Below are positions 58,952-64,000 of a stretch of 64,000 nt of DNA, piece by piece. Origin of the DNA: Psettodes erumei (lineage: Eukaryota > Chordata > Actinopteri > Pleuronectiformes > Psettodidae); NCBI GenBank assembly GCA_016785225.1, contig JAFBJZ010000356.1:186001-250000 (forward strand), given 5' to 3'. Made by a program: the position numbers and the translations under genes. The notes beneath the pieces were generated by a model. It made no database searches, was not told where the DNA came from, and saw nothing but the letters and a program-made list of their open reading frames with translations. How positions within the stretch are numbered: position 1 is the first letter of the stretch; every line of letters begins with the position of its first letter.

Positions 58952-61900
58952 ATGTCGACGACTGATATGTCTGCGGTGCTTGACATCCTCCGGTCGCTCT
59001 ATCGGCACATACAGACACTGGAGGAGTTTGCGAACAGCGTCGTATTCAGAGAGGGACAGAGGGCAGTGCTGGTTGAACAGACAGACACAAGCCGATTCAA
59101 GTCATTCGTCCGGGCTGTTTATGTCTGCTTTGACAGGGAGCTACAGCAAGTACCGAGCTGCAACCATGTGAGTTTTTCCTCTCCGGCATGTCTAGTCTTG
59201 AGAAGTTTATTCGTACTTCAGTGCAATGTCACAGCATTGCTAATGCTAATGTTAGCTGTGAGGCTGTCAGTCGAAATGTGTTCGAAATACATTGGGCCTC
59301 CGTTATCCCTCCGTTTAGGTTGCAAAAGAGTGAGTGAAATGTGTAAATTACTCATAGTTTATTAAATGAACAATAAAATGCAAAGCATGCAAAGCATTTT
59401 ATTGTAAGGGGGAAAAACAATGAATAAGAATTAGGAGAGTGCAAGCTATATATTGGCCATAAGTTCTGTTGTAGATAATGTAACTTAGCATTACTTGCCA
59501 AATTGACCTCAAAGCATAAAGTCATGATATTTGGATGGATGTACAAACCCAGAACCTTCTGGTTTTTCAGAGACTGAATTTGAGGCTTTCTAAATGCAAA
59601 AAGGAAAGGAACATTCCAGGACTCAAATGTACTACAATGTTGACGTGATGTGTTTTATGTGTTTTTCCACAGATCTGTACTCTGCCTGAACTGCTGGCCT
59701 TTGTTCTTAACACTCTGAAAAGAAAAAAAAAAAGAAATGTCCTGGCACACGGCTACAATTTGCTGTCCTTGGCTCAGGAAGAACGGGATGCAGACCAATT
59801 CAAATTCCAAGGAGATCTAACTCAAAGCGCTGCTTACATCCACGGCAGCGACTTGTGGAAGAAAGTCACGATACGCCTTGGCACAGACATCACACGGTAC
59901 CTGTTGGAGAGCTGCGCTGTGTTTGTGGCAGTCCCTCCATCGTGCGTTTTCCAGGTGAGCGGCGCCCCAGTGTATGACAGGGTGTCCATGGCTACTGCCT
60001 CCACTGGGTTTTATCTCCTGCCTCATTCCAAGGCACATAACAGTAGTCAGTTTGTAAAAAGAAAACATGGAGCTGAGAATCGGACGGTCAGCACAAGGAG
60101 GAACAGAGTTCACGTAAGAGTGAAAAAGGGGAAAAGAAAGAGAGAAACTGATGAGAGTGATGAGGAGAACGTTACGACCTCTTCGGGCAAGAGGAGCCGG
60201 AAAGGGCACGAACAACCCACGCAGGGCATCCAAGAGGTTTGCTCTGAGACAGTGGAGGAAATGCAGCCCATGTCTGTGGAACAAACAGTATCTATAAAGC
60301 CTTTGGAAGGCGGCAGTGCTGGTTCTAAACAACCCGTTGAAACACAAACAACCATACTTCCCTTGGAGGGAGGACCAAGTTGGAGATCAGGGGTTTTTCC
60401 CCCTTTACCTCCTTCACAATGTTTCATCCGTACGCTGGGAATGCTGTATGGGGGAAGGGGAATGCGTGGCTTCCTTCTCAACAGGAAAAAGAAGAGTGCT
60501 GTTGGATCCAGAAGGCTACAGGGGCAAGATTTGGTGAGAATGGTCTTCTTTGAGGGACTGGCTTATCTAAATGGGCAAGAGAGGAAGCCAAAGAAACTCC
60601 CCATGCGCTTTTTTAACATGGTCCCCGTATTCAGTCAGCTGTTGCATCAGCACAGGAGATGTCCGTACAGCAGAATACTGCAGAGGATGTGTCCAGTGGT
60701 GGAGGAGAGAGATGCGGGACAGGGGGAACTGAGCTCCCTCTTGCCTCAAAACTGTGGACCACACCGGGTCTACCTGTTTGCCAAGGAATGCCTCTCCACT
60801 GTGATCCCACCTGAGCTGTGGGGGTCCGACCACAACCGACTTCATTTTTTTGTAAGGGTCAGGGGCTTCCTTCGTAGTGGCAAGTTTGAGAGGCTCTCAT
60901 TGGCTGAACTGCTGTGGAAGATGAAGGTGAATGACTGTGACTGGTTGAAGATCAGCAAGACAGGTAATATCACTCGCGGTAATTTTATTTTATATTTAAT
61001 TTATATTTATATTTTTTTTCCTACGGCTACATGTGTTTGAGGCTGACCTAACTGTTCTCGTCTGCAGGCAGGTTCCCACCCAGTGAGCTCTCATACCGGA
61101 CACAGATCCTGGGTCAGTTCCTGGCTTGGCTTCTGGATGGCTACGTTGTAAGCCTCATCCGAGCCTGCTTCTATGTCACGGAGAGCATGGGCCGGAAGAA
61201 CGCCCTCAGGTTCTACAGACAGGAAGTCTGGGCCAAACTGCAGGAACTGGCCTTCAGGTACACCCACACATACACACACATATGCACAACTGCAGAGGCT
61301 CATGTTTATACAGTCATGGGGCACAAGCTTACAAACCATATCTGTGATTTAGAGGACACTTATCCAAGGGTCAGATGGAGGAATTGACTCAGGCACAGGT
61401 GGCCTCCCTACCCAAAACCACCGTCATCTCTCGTCTTCGCTTCATTCCCAAGAACGATGGCATGAGGCCTATCACACGAGTCATAGGAGCAGATGCCAAA
61501 ACGAGGGTACATCTTCACAATGACCTTACGGTTGTGGCTGACGTGTCAATGAGTTTTGGCTCATTACATGCTTTGAGCATGTACAGGGTTGTTTGGGACG
61601 TTTTCTTTTTCCCTGTAGCTTTTCCGGGGCCGTGTCCGGGACTTGCTGGATATGCTGCGTGCCTGTGTGGCCTCCACTCCATCTCTCCTGGGCTCCACAG
61701 TGTGGGGGATGATGGATATCCACAAGGTGTTGTGCTCTCTGGCTCCGGCCCAGAAGGAGAAGCCACAACCCCTCTACTTTGTTAAGGTTGGTTTTTGTAT
61801 TACATTTAAAGCGGAACTACGCAGTGGCCTCTGCGCCTGTAAATGATAAATGCAGGATGCTTGTGCATTCAAATTTTGCTGGACTCTGAGTCTGAGCGTT

Positions 61901-63633
61901 TCACGATACTGGAAGCACTAACGCGTTGAAGCCAAAAGCTCATGTACAGAAAACAAAGCCTGTCAATTGCTCAGGCAGCAAACACAAAATTGTCATCTCA
62001 GTATAAACCAGAGAACGCAATGTCCACTCATGTCAAGTCAGTATTTGGCGAATCTGACTGTCCAAAACATCTAAATGCTTGGCACGAGTAATGGTGTAGT
62101 GCAGCAAAGCATAACGCACACTTTGGGAATGAAACATCCACTATTCTCCCTGTTACAGTTCAGTGAACCATAAAAAGGGTTTTGAGTTGAAGTAAATGTA
62201 CTACAAAATTCCTTAATTTCCTCCATCATTAGTTCATTCTGTCACTTCTCTGTTTTTAAGGTGGATGTGAGTGGAGCTTATGAGAGTCTTCCTCATGACA
62301 AACTCATTGAGGTGGTCGGCCAGGCTCTGTCACCCGTCCAGGATGAACTCTTCACCATCCGCCACTATGCCAAGATCTGGGCCGATTCCCACGAAGGCCT
62401 GAAAAAGAGCTTTGTGAGACAGGTAACATCATGCACATGTTCACGCCTGTGCTATATGAGCACTCATCATTCGACCCACTCGCAGAGATCCTCATTTTTT
62501 TGTCAATAATAGGCAGATTTCCTGGAGAACAACTTTGGATCCACCAACATGAAAGGGTTTGTGATGTCGCTGCAGAAGAGAGGCAAAGTTCATCACAGCA
62601 TTCTGGTAGAGCAGGTGATGTCCTGAGATGTGTCTTTTGGTTAAGCATGTTTGATGCCTTTTTCTTTTACTTTTTATCATTACGTTAATTTCCTTTCCTC
62701 CAGCATTTCTGCTCAGATCTTCACGGCAGAGAGGCAGCACAGTTTTTCATCCAAATGCTAACTGGCAGTGTTGTTCAGTTTGGGAAAAAGTAAGAATTAT
62801 CCTCTTTTTTTTTCCTTAGCCGCCAACATGACATGACTTTTGTGAGCAGCGTGTCATAGCTCATTTTCTTTAATTTACAGTGTGACCAGGACAGTTCTGA
62901 TTTTGCTGCTGTGTCTTGCAGAACATACCGTCAGTGCAGAGGAATTCCTCAGGGTTCGGTGGTGTCCAGTCTGCTCTGCTGTCTCTGCTATGGTCACATG
63001 GAGAACATCTTGTTCAAAGAGATTACTGAAAACAAAGGGTACAGCAGGCCTCTCTCTCTCTCTCTCTCTGTCAGTTGGCCTCATCCTGTATTGCTGTAGT
63101 AACACACGTGCAGCAGCAGGGAGCAGTCTCTCTTTATCTTTCCCTCCCTCCGTCTCCTGGTAGGTGTCTGATGAGACTGGTGGATGACTTCCTGCTGATC
63201 ACCCCAGACTTGCATAAAGCCCAAACCTTCCTTGAGTATGTACACACAGACGCAGACACATTACTGTTCATGCGATACAGTAGTTTTCAAACAGCATTTT
63301 TTTTTAAGCAGAGCTGCCTCATCTTTACTCATGTACTTTTCAAATATTATGGATACTGTGAGCCTTAAGAGTTAAGATGAAGCCTTAATGACTGCGGAGA
63401 ACATGGAACTCGCGCTAAAAATGGCACATGCACTTTGTGTGTAGAATCCTGCTGGCTGGGGTACCACAGTACGGCCTGGTGGTCAACCCACAGAAGGTGG
63501 TGGTCAACTTTCAAGCATCAGGAAGAGCAGGTTCTTGCCCTGGCATTCGTGTGCTGCCCCCTCACTGCCTCTTCCCCTGGTGTGGACTGCTGCTGGACAC
63601 ACACTCACTGGACGTCTACAAAGACTATTCAAG
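58952..63633 (+). CDS. tert: Telomerase reverse transcriptase (3' end beyond window)
   Basis: The catalytic protein of telomerase. Exons seen are 58952-59167, 59673-60963, 61068-61257, 61353-61506, 61619-61786, 62261-62422, 62513-62614, 62704-62789, 62922-63038, 63164-63235 and 63445-63633, with consistent phases, giving about 915 codons. The TEN domain (NVLAHGYNLL; SCAVFVAVPPSCVFQVSG) is followed by a variable basic linker and the RNA-binding domain (CP-like CFIRTLGMLYGG; KMKVNDCDWLK). T motif FYVTES, RT motif 1 SRLRFIPK, motif A VDVSGAYE, motif B' RGIPQGS and motif C LVDDFLL supply all three catalytic aspartates. Thumb sequence starts (LFPWCGLLLDTHSLDVYKDYS) and the last exons lie past 64000. 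The ATG has A at -3. It is divergent from rbbp4. Confidence 0.95.
59723..59733 (+). repeat. tert: A11 homopolymer inside tert exon 2
   Basis: Eleven consecutive A bases encode part of a Lys/Arg run (KRKKKRN) just before the conserved NVLAHGYNLL block. The reading frame is preserved. Confidence 0.9.
63050..63069. repeat. (CT)10 tract in a tert intron
   Basis: A short CT microsatellite in the 125-bp intron between the exon ending at 63038 and the motif C exon starting at 63164. Confidence 0.85.
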
Positions 63634-64000
63634 GTGAAGCGTCCTGGAAGTTTTCATTATACTATACAATTATTGCCTACAGTATGCTTATTGCCTGCGA
63701 AGTTATTGGGCTTTGTCAGTGTTTATGGCTCCCTGTAAGCTGCATGAATTTCCCCCTGTACTTTTGTACCTTGTCGTAAACTTTCTTTGATACAACTCCC
63801 AGTCCGGCATAGATCAAAATCTTGCACAAGACACAGTAAATAGCATAACTGCATCTCCACTTGGAATATTTTTTCAAGTATATCTCCACGGGGCAGTGCC
63901 AGTACTGGAGAATAGTCTGAGTGCACCCATTATCATTCTGCCACAGGGGAAAAATGCTCTGGCTTGTTGTTATTCTTTTAAGCCAGCCCCAGTCGTCTCA
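63634..64000 (+). other. tert: tert intron, start of; no exon recognised
   Basis: A donor (AG|gtgaag) follows 63633. The remaining 367 bases show no sequence resembling the next expected tert block, so they are taken as intron running off the window. Confidence 0.6.

Noticed and set aside
1..64000. CRISPR array, operon, phage or toxin-antitoxin systems
   Set aside because: The window is vertebrate nuclear DNA with spliced genes; no direct-repeat/spacer arrays or prokaryotic gene organisation were seen.

Overview
This is nuclear DNA from a ray-finned fish, most likely a percomorph teleost. The evidence is spliced vertebrate genes with GT-AG introns of about 80 bp to more than 20 kb, many long (AC)n/(GT)n microsatellites, dispersed repeats typical of teleosts, and gene neighbours known from vertebrate synteny. 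No operons, CRISPR arrays, confirmed tRNAs or rRNAs were seen.

Layout, left to right. Positions 1-1284 hold the possible 3' end of an unidentified upstream gene and the 5' region of the next gene. yars1 (cytoplasmic tyrosyl-tRNA synthetase, + strand, 1285-4629) has 13 coding exons giving 534 codons. It runs tail-to-tail into nhsl3 (KIAA1522 / NHS-like 3, - strand), and the two candidate poly(A) signals are only about 135 bp apart. nhsl3 has its main body at 7162-12735 and two alternative coding first exons, at 14360-14417 and 35377-35608. Its first intron (about 22.6 kb) and the following spacer (36.7-48.2 kb) hold no gene I can support. They contain microsatellites, a solo LTR with target-site duplication (16448-16933) and degraded dispersed repeats. 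Next come sync (syncoilin, + strand, 48236-50991), which has a reading-frame discontinuity or mini-intron near 49.1 kb, and convergent rbbp4 (- strand, 52274-56647, 12 coding exons, 425 codons, the same length as the human protein). A 5'-truncated L2/CR1-like LINE (about 57123-58405) lies in the spacer between rbbp4 and divergent tert. tert (telomerase reverse transcriptase, + strand, from 58952) shows 11 coding exons and about 915 codons, and its 3' end lies beyond the window.

The order and orientation yars1 > < nhsl3 ... sync > < rbbp4 match, in reverse, the human 1p35 block RBBP4-SYNC-KIAA1522-YARS1. tert is not part of that human block. The genes do not form a pathway: they cover translation, actin/WAVE-related adhesion, muscle intermediate filaments, histone chaperoning and telomere synthesis. 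I found no convincing undescribed biological system. The items most worth checking are the sync frame break, the CCAAT/E-box cluster at tert, the A11 tract inside tert exon 2, and the alternative nhsl3 ends.
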